A DNA stretch of 64,000 nt, taken from assembly GCA_009773415.1 (NCBI GenBank), contig WSNO01000010.1, positions 1 through 64,000 on the forward strand, in the 5' to 3' direction. Shown in pieces: positions 18,370 through 28,921 of this stretch; position 1 is the first letter of the stretch, and each line of letters opens with the position of its first letter. Made by a program: the position numbers and the translations under genes. Under the pieces are notes generated by a model. The model saw only the letters and a program-made list of their open reading frames with translations, searched no databases and was not told the DNA's origin. This stretch comes from Nitrospirota bacterium. GTDB taxonomy: Bacteria; Nitrospirota; Thermodesulfovibrionia; Thermodesulfovibrionales; Dissulfurispiraceae.

Positions 18370-18879
18370 ATGAAAAGAGTATGGTTTGCATCTGTCGCAG
18401 TCTTGCTCTTCGGCATCATCGCTTTTTACGTTAATCACGATCGTGACTTCAGAGCCAAAATTGTCCTTGGCGACCAATCGTATATGGAAGACGTGCGGAT
18501 TGTGCAGCGAAGAGATGGCGTTGCCAAGTGGACATTAAACGCAAAAAAAGCGGTCTTTGAGACTGAAAACGACATTCGGCTTTCGGATCTCGGCATCACC
18601 TTTCCGGAGAAAAAGCTGGTGTTGAATTCCGAGGGTGGGCTGTATAATACTGAAACACGCAATCTCAGGATTGACGGCAACGTCAAGGCTACGACCGGCA
18701 CTTATGACGTTATCGCCTCATCCCTGTTGTGGGATGGGAAAACGAATGAACTCATTTCCGATCAGAAGGTTCAGATAGTCGGAAAACAGTTTGTCGTCGA
18801 GGGTGACGATTTTACAGCTACGACGGCTGGTGCAAAACTTCAAAAAAATGTGCGGGCGGTTTTCAATGGAAAAAAATAG
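18370..18879 (+). CDS. lptC: LPS transport protein LptC
   Basis: This 169-residue bitopic protein has one N-terminal membrane helix (about 4-22) and an LptA-like beta-jellyroll. LptC couples the LptBFG ABC transporter to the periplasmic LptA bridge that carries lipopolysaccharide to the outer membrane. Its identity rests on size, topology and on being directly before lptA and lptB. The ATG has only a weak ribosome site. The end overlaps lptA by 14 bases. Confidence 0.88.
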   Translation: MKRVWFASVAVLLFGIIAFYVNHDRDFRAKIVLGDQSYMEDVRIVQRRDGVAKWTLNAKKAVFETENDIRLSDLGITFPEKKLVLNSEGGLYNTETRNLRIDGNVKATTGTYDVIASSLLWDGKTNELISDQKVQIVGKQFVVEGDDFTATTAGAKLQKNVRAVFNGKK

Positions 18880-19486
18880 TTTTTGCAGAATTCAGGATTT
18901 TCAGCCCTCTAAGTGCTTGCTGACTGCCGTTCTTTTTTGCCTTGCGGCTTGGCTTGTCTTGCCGGCAAGCGCCTCAGCAGCTGATGCCAAAAAGTCAGCC
19001 GGCAGCGAGCCGCTGATAATTACTTCCCAGTCCTTGCTGGCTGATAACGCTGCGAAGACAGCGACCTTTGTCGGAAATGTTGTTGCACGGAAGGGTGATG
19101 CGACTCTTTACGCGGATAAAATGATTGTTTATTCCAGAAAAGATGCTGATCAGAGCATGGATGCTGCGGGCAAGGCCAGGCCGGCGACGGAGCAGGACAA
19201 AGACAAAGGCGATATAGAAAAAATCGAAGCTGATGGGAATGTACGTATGGTGAAGGGAAATCGCGTCATTACGTCAAAGTTTGCAACATATTACGCTGAT
19301 CCGGACGAACGGGTCATTTTTACTGGTGAACCGAAAGCAGCCGAAGGACAAAACGTTGTGACTGGAACGAAAATGACATACTTCATGAATGATGACCGAT
19401 CCCTTGTAGAGAACAGCAAAGTATTTCTTGTCAATAAGGAGCGGAAGTCCGCCGACGCCGAACAAAAGAAAGGCAAGGCCCGCTAG
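18866..19486 (+). CDS. lptA: LPS transport periplasmic protein LptA
   Basis: This 206-residue protein has an N-terminal signal peptide preceded by a longer basic region (hydrophobic core about 18-36, cut near ASA/AD). The OstA-like beta-jellyroll contains ITSQSLLADNAAKTATFVGNV and a second half-repeat GNRVITSKFATYY, the typical LptA layout. It forms the periplasmic bridge for lipopolysaccharide. The start at 18866 is taken because the longer frame reads deep into lptC. The C-terminus is Lys-rich. Confidence 0.9.
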   Translation: MEKNSFCRIQDFQPSKCLLTAVLFCLAAWLVLPASASAADAKKSAGSEPLIITSQSLLADNAAKTATFVGNVVARKGDATLYADKMIVYSRKDADQSMDAAGKARPATEQDKDKGDIEKIEADGNVRMVKGNRVITSKFATYYADPDERVIFTGEPKAAEGQNVVTGTKMTYFMNDDRSLVENSKVFLVNKERKSADAEQKKGKAR

Positions 19487-19507
19487 TGTCTGATACGCCG
19501 GCTTATC

Positions 19508-20254
19508 ATGGATAATCATATTCTCGAAGCACGTCATCTCGGAAAGACGTACGGGAAAAAAATGGCGGTGCAAGACGTCAGTTTCACGATCAGAACCGGC
19601 GAGGTGATCGGATTGCTCGGACCGAACGGTGCGGGAAAAACGACGACATTTTATATGGTCGTTGGGGCTATAAGTCCGGATCGGGGGGAAATTCTCCTGA
19701 GCGGTACGGATATTCGCTCCATGCCGATGTATAAGCGTGCCCTGAGCGGTATCGGCTATCTGCCGCAGGAGCCTTCCATCTTTCGCAAGCTGACCGTGCG
19801 GCAGAATCTGAAGGCGGTGCTTGAAATCCGGGCCAACGGCAACGGCAGGCTGGAAGATCCCCTTGAAATTGATGAAGCGGTAGAGGGGATTATTGAGGAG
19901 TTCAACCTGACCGAGTTTGCTGATAGAGACGGATACCGGCTTTCCGGCGGAGAGCGCCGCCGGACCGAAATTGCCCGCGCTGTGGCTCTGAAGCCGACGT
20001 TCATGCTTTTTGATGAACCGTTTGCAGGGATTGACCCGATAGCAATCATTGAACTGAAAAAAATGATGACGTATCTCCGTTCCAAGGGCCTGGGCATCCT
20101 GATAACCGATCATAACGTTCGGGAGACTCTGTCGATTACGGATCGGGCATATATCGTCAGCGAAGGGTCCGTACTGGCTGAAGGCACTCCGCAAGAGCTG
20201 GTGAAGAGTCCGGCGGTCAGGTCTGCATATCTTGGAGAGGAGTTCTCGCTGTGA
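19508..20254 (+). CDS. lptB: LPS export ABC transporter ATPase LptB
   Basis: This 248-residue ATPase drives lipopolysaccharide extraction from the inner membrane. It has Walker A GPNGAGKT (38-45), the LptB-specific signature LSGGERRRTEIARA and Walker B FMLFDEPFAGIDP. The preceding gene is lptA and the following gene, rpoN, overlaps it by four bases (GTGA junction). This lptC-A-B-rpoN order is widely conserved in proteobacteria and relatives. Confidence 0.97.
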   Translation: MDNHILEARHLGKTYGKKMAVQDVSFTIRTGEVIGLLGPNGAGKTTTFYMVVGAISPDRGEILLSGTDIRSMPMYKRALSGIGYLPQEPSIFRKLTVRQNLKAVLEIRANGNGRLEDPLEIDEAVEGIIEEFNLTEFADRDGYRLSGGERRRTEIARAVALKPTFMLFDEPFAGIDPIAIIELKKMMTYLRSKGLGILITDHNVRETLSITDRAYIVSEGSVLAEGTPQELVKSPAVRSAYLGEEFSL

Positions 20255-21699
20255 CGCCGCTCGAAAACCGTCTTGATCTGCGACTGACCCAGAAGCTGGT
20301 GCTCACTCCACAGCTGCAGCAGGCAATCAAGCTTCTGCAGATGCCGCAGCTGGAGCTTGCGCAGACGCTGACGCAGGAGTTGACGGAGAATCCGTTTCTG
20401 GAAGAAACGCTTGATGAGCATGATGAAGAGGAGGTCATCCAGGAAGTCCGGGATGAAGAGCCTGCGCTTACGGATGATTATTACGATACGGCGGAGCTGA
20501 CTGAAGAAGGATTCCGACAGTTCAGCGTTGACGACTATTTCGAGGAGCGGAGCAGCGACGGACGTGACCTGGGGTATTTTAATCCGGGAACGGAAGACAA
20601 GCCGTCGTACGAGCTTTTCTATTCAAAGACACCGGATCTGTATGATCATCTCCTCTGGCAGCTCCGGCTTTGCCCTGCCAGGGATGAGGTGCGCATTGTG
20701 GCCGAAGTGGTTATCGGTAATATCGAAGATGACGGTTATCTCCGAATGTCTGATGAAGATCTGGCCAGGGACGCGGGGTCTCCGGTTGCTCTTGTTCATG
20801 AGGCGGTTGCGCTTGTGCAGGGGTTTGATCCGCCCGGAATATGTGCGCGAACATTGCAGGAGTGTCTGCTGCTCCAGTTGAAGGTTCTGAGTCTTGGGGA
20901 CTCGCTTGTGGCGCAGATTGTGGCCGGCAATATGGATGATATCCAGAAGAGGCGATTTCAGCAGATTGCCCGGCAGTACAACCTTCCGGTTGAAGACATT
21001 ATGGCTGCGGTGCGGGTTATAGAAGCGCTTGATCCCCGCCCGGCGGCGAATTATGCATCAAGCGAGACGACGTATGTGGTTCCCGATGTTTTTATTGCCC
21101 GGACGGACGATGGATATCAGATTATGCTGAATGATGAGGGGATGCCCCGCCTTCGCCTGAGCAGCATGTATCGCAATTTGCTGAAGCGGAAGGATCAGCT
21201 GACGAAGGAGGAAAAGGGTTTTCTCCGCGAGAAACTGCGTCTTGCAACAGAGTTGATAAAAAGCCTTGACCAGCGGAACCGCACCATTTATAAGGTTGCC
21301 GACAGTATTCTTAAGTTTCAGATGGAGTTCTTTGAAGGAGGACGCCAGGATCTGCGACCACTTACCCTGAAGGATGTTGCAGTCGATGTCGGTATGCACG
21401 AGAGTACCATAAGCCGTGTAACGTCGAACAAGTATCTTGCCTGCGACCACGGCGTATTCAGTTTCCGATTTTTTTTCAGCAGTGCATTGCAGTCAGACGC
21501 CGGCGAGGTTTCATCGACGTCGGTTAAAGACAGTATCCGCAGGATTGTCGAACAGGAGGAACCGAAAAAGCCTTTCAGCGACAAAATGATTGCCGACAAG
21601 TTGCGCGAGCAGAACGTCATAATTGCCCGTCGGACGGTGGCGAAATATCGTGAGGAACTCAGAATCCCACCGCAGAACATGAGAAAACGCTACGACTAA
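20251..21699 (+). CDS. rpoN: RNA polymerase sigma-54 factor
   Basis: This 482-residue sigma54 has the Gln-rich activator-response region I (LTQKLVLTPQLQQAIKLLQ, about 11-30), an acidic region II, the core-binding region, a helix-turn-helix (VAVDVGMHESTISRV) and the RpoN box ARRTVAKYRE (459-468). It recognises -24/-12 promoters and needs AAA+ activators, none of which lie in this window. GTG start inside the lptB stop. A candidate -24/-12 site lies before lptC at the head of the same operon. Confidence 0.97.
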   Translation: MTPLENRLDLRLTQKLVLTPQLQQAIKLLQMPQLELAQTLTQELTENPFLEETLDEHDEEEVIQEVRDEEPALTDDYYDTAELTEEGFRQFSVDDYFEERSSDGRDLGYFNPGTEDKPSYELFYSKTPDLYDHLLWQLRLCPARDEVRIVAEVVIGNIEDDGYLRMSDEDLARDAGSPVALVHEAVALVQGFDPPGICARTLQECLLLQLKVLSLGDSLVAQIVAGNMDDIQKRRFQQIARQYNLPVEDIMAAVRVIEALDPRPAANYASSETTYVVPDVFIARTDDGYQIMLNDEGMPRLRLSSMYRNLLKRKDQLTKEEKGFLREKLRLATELIKSLDQRNRTIYKVADSILKFQMEFFEGGRQDLRPLTLKDVAVDVGMHESTISRVTSNKYLACDHGVFSFRFFFSSALQSDAGEVSSTSVKDSIRRIVEQEEPKKPFSDKMIADKLREQNVIIARRTVAKYREELRIPPQNMRKRYD

Positions 21700-21712
21700 C
21701 CAGGAGGAATGC

Positions 21713-22237
21713 ATGAACGTAATAGTAAATGGTCGTCATCTCGAGATAACACCGTCGCTCAGGCAGTACGCCGAAGATAAAATCGGCAAATTCACAAAAT
21801 ATCTTTCCAATATCTCCGAAGCAGTTGTCACGGTGAGCGTGGAAAAGCACCGTCAGAAAGCAGAAGTGCTCCTTAAGGTCAACGGCTATTTAATTCAGGC
21901 GGAAGGAGCCACCGGAGACGTTTATTCGGCAATTGATGAGGTTGTTGAAAAACTCGAGAAGCAGGTCGTGAAATATAAAGAAAAAATCACCGAGCACCGC
22001 TCCAAGGGATCCGACAAAAAGGCTTCAAAGCCTGTTGAAGCAGAAACTGCCCGCGAGGGCCGCATCATCAAGCACAAGAAGTTCGATATGAAGCCGATGA
22101 TGCCGGACGAAGCTGTCGATCAGATGGATATGCTCAGCAAGGATTTCTTTGTCTTTACGAACATTGCTACCGGTGAAATGAATGTTGTCTATCGCCGCAA
22201 GGACGGCAATTACGGTCTTATTGAACCTTCGCGGTAA
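21713..22237 (+). CDS. hpf: Ribosome hibernation promoting factor, long form
   Basis: This 174-residue protein has the N-terminal S30AE/RaiA domain (1-95, NVIVNGRHLEITPSLRQYAEDK), a variable linker and the C-terminal dimerisation domain (about 118-174, KPMMPDEAVDQMDMLSKDFFVF). Long-form HPF pairs ribosomes into inactive 100S dimers in stationary phase. A strong CAGGAGGA site precedes the ATG. It lies 13 bases after rpoN, as in many proteobacteria. Confidence 0.96.
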   Translation: MNVIVNGRHLEITPSLRQYAEDKIGKFTKYLSNISEAVVTVSVEKHRQKAEVLLKVNGYLIQAEGATGDVYSAIDEVVEKLEKQVVKYKEKITEHRSKGSDKKASKPVEAETAREGRIIKHKKFDMKPMMPDEAVDQMDMLSKDFFVFTNIATGEMNVVYRRKDGNYGLIEPSR

Positions 22238-22241
22238 CACA

Positions 22242-22278
22242 GAGCGGGGCGGCTCTGCTTATGCAGGCCGCCCCGCTC
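22242..22278 (+). other. Very stable hairpin between hpf and rapZ
   Basis: Arms 22242-22253 (GAGCGGGGCGGC) and 22267-22278 pair perfectly over 12 bp. After one bulged T the stem continues with CTGC/GCAG around a TTAT loop. No T-run follows on either strand, so it is not a standard terminator. It may act as an attenuator, an mRNA-stability element or a processing site separating hpf from rapZ. The ATG at 22261 lies in its loop and stem. Confidence 0.7.
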
Positions 22279-22290
22279 AAAAATGCTCTC

Positions 22291-23181
22291 ATGCCCGACG
22301 ATAAGCGCCCCATAAGTGTTGTAATAGTCAGCGGCTACTCAGGAGCCGGCAAGACCGTTGCGCTCCGTGCCCTTGAAGACGTCGGTTACTTCTGTATCGA
22401 CAATCTCCCGATCGCACTCATCGGCTCGTTTCTTTCAACGGCATCTGATGCTCACATCAGCGGAAAAATCGGCATTGGGGTTGATATTCGTGAAAAGGTG
22501 TTTCAGGGGGACGCTGAGAAGCAGCTTGCAGATCTCCGGAAACAACTGGCGATTGAGATTGTGTTTCTTGAAGCAGAGATTGATGTGCTGGTGCGCCGCT
22601 TCAAGGAAACCCGTCGGCCTCACCCGCTTATAACTACTCATGGGGGAATTGATCTTGAAAGTGCCATCGCTGAAGAGGCAAAGCAGCTCGGCACTCTGCG
22701 CGATGCTGCGGACACCATCATCGACACCTCTTCCTGCTCTCCGCATCAGCTGCGTCACCTGATAACGTCCCGGTACAGCCGTGAGGCGAGTGATCGCCAG
22801 ATGAACATTACGGTCGTGTCCTTCGGGTTCAAGTACGGCGTGCCGTCCGGGCTTGACCTCCTTTTTGATGTTCGTTTTCTGCCGAATCCCTATTTTGTGC
22901 CGGAATTGAAAGCTTTGACGGGTCGCCACCGGGAACTGATTGATTTTGTGATGGGGCAGGAAGACACAACGGCTTTTCTCGAGCACGTCTTGCCGCTGCT
23001 CAACTTTCTGGTTCCCCGCTATATAAAGGAGGGGAAAACTTATCTCAGTATCGGTGTCGGCTGTACCGGAGGACGGCATCGTTCTCCCGTTATTGCGGAA
23101 CGGATTGTTTCCCATCTTGAAGGGTCGCTCATGTTTACCGTCAATATCAATCATCGAGACATGGAAACGCACTGTTCCTGA
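22291..23181 (+). CDS. rapZ: RapZ / YvcJ-type nucleotide-binding protein
   Basis: This 296-residue protein has Walker A GYSGAGKT (15-22) and the RapZ C-terminal signature SIGVGCTGGRHRSPVIAE. In E. coli RapZ is an RNA-binding adaptor that controls glucosamine-6-phosphate synthase through small RNAs; in other phyla the role is less clear. The ATG at 22291 is preferred because the earlier ATG (22261) is buried in the hairpin. The downstream gap holds AT-rich sequence and no clear terminator. Confidence 0.93.
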   Translation: MPDDKRPISVVIVSGYSGAGKTVALRALEDVGYFCIDNLPIALIGSFLSTASDAHISGKIGIGVDIREKVFQGDAEKQLADLRKQLAIEIVFLEAEIDVLVRRFKETRRPHPLITTHGGIDLESAIAEEAKQLGTLRDAADTIIDTSSCSPHQLRHLITSRYSREASDRQMNITVVSFGFKYGVPSGLDLLFDVRFLPNPYFVPELKALTGRHRELIDFVMGQEDTTAFLEHVLPLLNFLVPRYIKEGKTYLSIGVGCTGGRHRSPVIAERIVSHLEGSLMFTVNINHRDMETHCS

Positions 23182-23240
23182 AGCATGATTGATATAAACA
23201 CTATTTAAAATATTAATATTGTAATAATTTTCTTCAATTG

Positions 23241-23288
23241 CTGAAAGCGCTTTTCGACAGTCCCCGTATCCCGACTTCCTGAAAGCGC
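23241..23288 (+). repeat. Direct repeat CTGAAAGCGC upstream of the ATP synthase operon
   Basis: CTGAAAGCGC occurs at 23241-23250 and again at 23279-23288, 38 bases apart, about 90 to 130 bases upstream of the atp promoter -35. A chance repeat of 10 bases is possible; a regulatory role is speculative. Confidence 0.3.
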
Positions 23289-23376
23289 AGGCTTTATTAG
23301 CCGCTATCGTCTTCTTTTCGGTTAATGGACCTATAAAAAAATCAAATCAGGGCGCGGGTTTACGAGGATTGCTGCC

Positions 23377-23405
23377 TTGACAAACATCAGATGGTGTGTT
23401 AACTT
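23377..23405 (+). promoter_or_regulatory. Sigma70-type promoter of the atp operon
   Basis: A consensus -35 TTGACA (23377-23382), a 17-base spacer and TAACTT (23400-23405) lie 65 bases before the first atp gene. An A-rich run (AAAAAAATCAAATCA) just upstream could serve as an UP element. The predicted start is near 23412, leaving a leader of about 58 bases with GAGAGGAG before the ATG. Confidence 0.75.
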
Positions 23406-23469
23406 TCGATCCAAGTTGTGTTTGTGAATCCGTTCAATGTAACTATTCCAGTTCCCGAGAGGAGCCGCT

Positions 23470-23889
23470 ATGCTTGAATTTAATCAGTGGTTTTTTGTCC
23501 TCCTTGCCAACTTCATCATCCTGCTCATTGCCCTCAACTCACTGCTCTTCCAGCCTCTCTCCAAAATCTTCAAGGAGCGGGATCGTGCGACAAAGGGCGC
23601 TCTGGATGAAGCCAAGGCCATGACGGCAAAGAAAGACGACGCAGTGGCAAAGATGAATGCCGAGCTTGTTGCCGCACGTCAGAAGGCAAAGGAAACGTCC
23701 TCTGTTCTTCGTGAAGCAGGTGTCGCACAGCAGAAAGAAGCGATGTCGAAGGCCGAAGCTGCCGCAGTGCAGCAGATTGAAGCCGCCCGCAAGGAGCTGC
23801 AGGCTGAAACCGAGAAGGCCCGGGTAGCACTCAAGGGCGATATTGACAAGTTTGCTGACGACATCGTCAGAAAGCTGGTGACCGTATGA
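23470..23889 (+). CDS. atpF': ATP synthase subunit b' (stator)
   Basis: This 139-residue protein has one N-terminal membrane helix (about 7-28) and then a long charged coiled coil. That is the design of F-type b and b' stator subunits that hold F1 against rotation. It is first of two b-like genes; having b' and b as separate genes is typical of photosynthetic bacteria and many delta-proteobacteria and relatives. It overlaps the next open frame by four bases. Confidence 0.9.
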   Translation: MLEFNQWFFVLLANFIILLIALNSLLFQPLSKIFKERDRATKGALDEAKAMTAKKDDAVAKMNAELVAARQKAKETSSVLREAGVAQQKEAMSKAEAAAVQQIEAARKELQAETEKARVALKGDIDKFADDIVRKLVTV

Positions 23890-23915
23890 AGTTTAGTTTT
23901 AATAAAGAGGTGCAT

Positions 23916-24476
23916 ATGAAAACCATGGTAGTTCTGGTGGCAGCACTGTTTCTTCCCATTGTTGCCTTTGCTGCCGGCGGCGGGGGCGACCACGGCATGA
24001 GCACGATGGACTGGGTATGGAAGATTGTCAATTTCACCGTCCTCGTTGTTCTGCTTGTCACGTTTGTCGGCAAGCCGCTCAAGCAATATCTAGCGCAGCG
24101 CAAAGAGCTTATCGAAAAGAGCATCCGTGAGGCGCAGGAGGCAAAGGATATGGCCGCAAAGGCGCTGAAAGAAGTTGAGGAGCGCCTGAAGCTGAAAGAC
24201 AAGGAAATCGCCGACATCATCGCATCGGCGCAGAGTTCAGGGGAACGTGAGCGTGACCGCTTGATTGCAGAGGGACAACGCATGTCTGAGCGCATTGCTG
24301 AGCAGGCGAAGACCAACATCGATTTCGAGGTCAAACGGGCGAAGGAGGTCATCCAAGCCGAGACGGTTGAAGCAGCGCTTCAGCTCGCTGAGGCGAAGAT
24401 TAAGGCCAAGCTCACCAAAGAGGAGCAGGACAAGCTCCTTCGTGAATCCATAAAGTTAATAGAGGGCAAAAATTGA
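23916..24476 (+). CDS. atpF: ATP synthase subunit b
   Basis: This 186-residue protein begins with a signal-like hydrophobic segment (1-20, ending AFAAGGGGD), then a true membrane helix (about 35-55) and a long coiled coil ending in LIEGKN. It pairs with b' as the peripheral stalk. The ATG at 23916 has an AAAGAGG ribosome site 5 bases upstream and is preferred over the overlapping ATG at 23886. The extra N-terminal hydrophobic segment is common in b subunits of this lineage. TTGA overlap with atpH. Confidence 0.9.
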   Translation: MKTMVVLVAALFLPIVAFAAGGGGDHGMSTMDWVWKIVNFTVLVVLLVTFVGKPLKQYLAQRKELIEKSIREAQEAKDMAAKALKEVEERLKLKDKEIADIIASAQSSGERERDRLIAEGQRMSERIAEQAKTNIDFEVKRAKEVIQAETVEAALQLAEAKIKAKLTKEEQDKLLRESIKLIEGKN

Positions 24477-25012
24477 GAAAGGTCAGAGGAGTTAAACAAT
24501 ACGCCAAGAAGTTCGTCGGTAACGTAGCGGTTGAAGAGATCTCCAAGGCTCTCGACAGCCTGAGCGTTATCGTGAGCCTGATGGAAAAAGACAAAGGTTT
24601 CAGGAATCTCATGGTCAGCCCGATGTTTACCAAGGAAGATCGAGCAAAATCGCTTTCAGTGCTTTCACAGAAGCTGCAGTGTTCAGAGAAGCTGACGAAA
24701 TACCTCGGCTATCTTGCGGACGAAAAAGCTCTTGGCGCACTGCCGGAGATCAGCACCGCAATTCTTGCGCTTTATCTCGAGATGAAACAACGATCACAGG
24801 CCGTAGTGACCACTCCGGTGGCAGTCAGCAAGGAGTTTGAGGCTGAATTGCTTGCGGCGCTTCGGCGGAGAACCGGGCGGGAAATCGATGTTGAATATGT
24901 GGTTGATCCTTCGCTGCTTGGCGGCGTGCGGATAAAGGTTGGAAGCACAATGTATGACACGAGTCTGAAAGGCCAACTCGGTCTTTTGAAAGATAAGCTC
25001 ATAGAGGGGTGA
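24473..25012 (+). CDS. atpH: ATP synthase subunit delta
   Basis: This 179-residue delta subunit links the peripheral stalk to the top of F1. It has the helical N-terminal domain and the conserved C-terminal segment ([20 protein letters not shown], then YDTSLKGQL). The start is a TTG at 24473 that overlaps the atpF stop, with AGAGGG six bases upstream; no ATG or GTG gives a better fit. Confidence 0.94.
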   Translation: MRKVRGVKQYAKKFVGNVAVEEISKALDSLSVIVSLMEKDKGFRNLMVSPMFTKEDRAKSLSVLSQKLQCSEKLTKYLGYLADEKALGALPEISTAILALYLEMKQRSQAVVTTPVAVSKEFEAELLAALRRRTGREIDVEYVVDPSLLGGVRIKVGSTMYDTSLKGQLGLLKDKLIEG

Positions 25013-25016
25013 CATC

Positions 25017-26525
25017 ATGGATATCAAGGTAGCAGAAATCAGCGATTACCTAAAGAAACAGATCACGGACTTTGAAAAGAAAGTCGACGTGAGCGAGGTC
25101 GGTGTTGTGACTGCGGTCGGCGACGGTATTGCCCGCATTTACGGCCTCGACAACTGCATGGCTTCCGAGCTCCTGGAGTTCCCGAACAACGTGTTCGGAA
25201 TGGCGCTCAACCTTGAAGAAGAAGCGGTCGGCTCCGTTTTGTTCGGTGAAGACACGCTCATCAAGGAGGGCGATGTTGTAAAACGGACCGGTCGCATCAT
25301 GTCGATTCCGGTCGGCGAAGAGATGATCGGCCGCGTCCTGGACGGCATCGGCCAGCCGATCGACGGCAAAGGTCCATTGAACTGCAAGTCAACGCAGATC
25401 GTTGACGTTGTTGCTCCGGGCATTATCGATCGTGAACCGGTCACTCAGCCGATGCAGACCGGTATCAAGGCGATTGATGCGATGATTCCGATTGGCCGCG
25501 GACAGCGCGAACTTATCATCGGCGACCGCCAGACCGGCAAGACCGCAATCGCGCTCGATGCCATTATCAACCAGAAAGGCGGCGACGTAATCTGCATTTA
25601 TGTCGCGGTCGGCCAGAAGAGAGCGTCTGTTGCACGCGTCGTCAAGACACTTGAAGAGTACGGAGCAATGGAGCATACCATCATTGTTTCCGCGACTGCG
25701 TCCGAGCCGGCGCCGCTTCAGTACATCGCGCCGTACACCGGTTGCGCAATCGGAGAGTATTTCCGCGATAAAGGAAAACACGCACTCATTATTTATGATG
25801 ACCTGTCCAAACAGGCTACATCATATCGCCAGTTGTCGCTGCTCCTCCGCCGTCCTCCGGGACGTGAGGCGTTCCCCGGCGACGTTTTCTATCTCCATTC
25901 GCGCCTTCTGGAGCGCGCAGCAAAGCTCTCCGACGCAAATGGCGGCGGTTCGCTTACCGCACTGCCGATTATTGAAACACAGGCCGGTGACGTTTCGGCC
26001 TACATTCCGACCAACGTCATTTCGATTACAGACGGTCAGATATATCTCGAGCCGGATCTCTTTTATGCAGGCGTCCGCCCGGCAGTAAACGTCGGTCTTT
26101 CGGTCAGCCGCGTCGGCGGCGCAGCGCAGACGAAGGCCATGAAGCAAATTGCCGGAACCCTCCGCCTGGACCTGGCACAGTTCAGAGAACTGGCTGCATT
26201 TGCCCAGTTCGGCGCCGATCTTGATAAGTCTACTATGGCGCAGATCGAGCGCGGCAAGCGCATGGTCGAGCTTCTTAAGCAGAACCAGTACGTTCCGCTC
26301 GTGCTGGAAGACCAGATTATCGGAATCTTCGCCGGCACGCAGGGTATGATGGATGACATCCCGGTTGATGCCATCCGCCGCTTTGAGTCAGAGCTTATTG
26401 CCTTCATGAAGGAACGCAAAGCTGATGTGCGCGATGATATCAAGAAGAAGAAGGTTCTTGATGATGAGCTGAAGCCGAAGCTCAGGGCCGCAATTGAAGA
26501 ATTCAAGAAAGGCTTTGTGGTCTAA
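25017..26525 (+). CDS. atpA: ATP synthase subunit alpha
   Basis: This 502-residue regulatory F1 subunit carries a nucleotide-binding site with P-loop GDRQTGKT (169-176). The VSRVGGAAQ segment (about 363-371) supplies the arginine that reaches the catalytic site of beta. The full-length sequence and N-terminal SDYLKKQI helix (binding delta) are present. It lies four bases after atpH. Confidence 0.98.
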   Translation: MDIKVAEISDYLKKQITDFEKKVDVSEVGVVTAVGDGIARIYGLDNCMASELLEFPNNVFGMALNLEEEAVGSVLFGEDTLIKEGDVVKRTGRIMSIPVGEEMIGRVLDGIGQPIDGKGPLNCKSTQIVDVVAPGIIDREPVTQPMQTGIKAIDAMIPIGRGQRELIIGDRQTGKTAIALDAIINQKGGDVICIYVAVGQKRASVARVVKTLEEYGAMEHTIIVSATASEPAPLQYIAPYTGCAIGEYFRDKGKHALIIYDDLSKQATSYRQLSLLLRRPPGREAFPGDVFYLHSRLLERAAKLSDANGGGSLTALPIIETQAGDVSAYIPTNVISITDGQIYLEPDLFYAGVRPAVNVGLSVSRVGGAAQTKAMKQIAGTLRLDLAQFRELAAFAQFGADLDKSTMAQIERGKRMVELLKQNQYVPLVLEDQIIGIFAGTQGMMDDIPVDAIRRFESELIAFMKERKADVRDDIKKKKVLDDELKPKLRAAIEEFKKGFVV

Positions 26526-26549
26526 TCTCAGCGGGGAAAGGGTAACGAT

Positions 26550-27428
26550 ATGCCGGGACTAAAAGAAATAAAAAGAAGAATCGGCTCGGTGAAGAGCACC
26601 AAGCAGATCACCAAGGCGATGAAAATGGTGTCTGCGGCAAAGTTCCGCAAAGCTTTGGTCAGAATTACCGAGCTGAAGCCGTATGCCGAAAAGATGAGCC
26701 AGGTTTTGTCGAGCCTTGCTTGTACCGTGGAAGAGGGGCACCCGCTTCTGCAGGCGCGACCGGTTAAGAAGGTGGAAATTATCGTTCTGACCGGAGATCG
26801 CGGCCTTTGCGGCGCATTTAATACCAACGTCATGAAGGCTGCCATTAACCTTATCAGGGATACGCAGAAAACCGGGGCAGAAGTCAGCATCAGCGCTATC
26901 GGCCGGAAAGGCGCGGATCTGTTCCGCCGCCGGAAGGTGACCTTGCGGGGGCGCTGGGTCGGTCTTTCCGGAAGGGCGTCATATGCGGATGCTCAGGGAA
27001 TCGCCAAAGATGTCATCGACAACTACATGAACGAGACCTTCGATGAAGTTCAGCTGGTTTACACTCAGTTTAAATCTGCTGCTATCCAGAAAGTTACAGT
27101 GAGCAGACTTTTGCCTCTCGCTCCGCAGGATGGAAGTTCATGTCCGCCTGATAAGGCCCAGGATAAGGGTGAATATATTCTGGAACCGTCACAGCAGGCT
27201 ATCTTCGAGCAGTTGCTTCCAAAGAATGTCGAAATCCAGATATTTCGCGCGATACTCGATGCGCAGGCTTCTGAACAGGCAGCCCGTATGGCGGCAATGG
27301 AGAATGCGACCAAAAACGCCAACGACATGATCAAGAAACTGACGCTTCAGTACAACAAGGCCAGACAGGCTTCGATTACGAAGGAGCTTATGGACATTGT
27401 CGGCGGCGTCGAAGCTTTAAAAAAGTAG
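26550..27428 (+). CDS. atpG: ATP synthase subunit gamma
   Basis: This 292-residue rotor shaft of F1 has the two coiled-coil ends intact: KEIKRRIGSVKSTKQITKAM at the N-terminus and an ITKEL-x-DIVGG-x-EAL end at the C-terminus. The conserved LTGDRGLCGAFN block (about 76-87) lies in the central domain. It follows atpA by 24 bases with GGGGAAAGG as ribosome site. Confidence 0.97.
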   Translation: MPGLKEIKRRIGSVKSTKQITKAMKMVSAAKFRKALVRITELKPYAEKMSQVLSSLACTVEEGHPLLQARPVKKVEIIVLTGDRGLCGAFNTNVMKAAINLIRDTQKTGAEVSISAIGRKGADLFRRRKVTLRGRWVGLSGRASYADAQGIAKDVIDNYMNETFDEVQLVYTQFKSAAIQKVTVSRLLPLAPQDGSSCPPDKAQDKGEYILEPSQQAIFEQLLPKNVEIQIFRAILDAQASEQAARMAAMENATKNANDMIKKLTLQYNKARQASITKELMDIVGGVEALKK

Positions 27429-27436
27429 CCGCTTGA

Positions 27437-28909
<1,473 letters not shown>

Positions 28910-28921
28910 AAGGCGGGGTAA

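Noticed and set aside
19274-20194. 306-residue minus-strand frame opposite lptA and lptB
   Set aside because: It crosses two conserved genes and shows no family motif.
22242-22278. Reading the hpf-rapZ hairpin as an intrinsic terminator
   Set aside because: Neither strand has a T-run after the stem, so it was listed as a separate RNA element.
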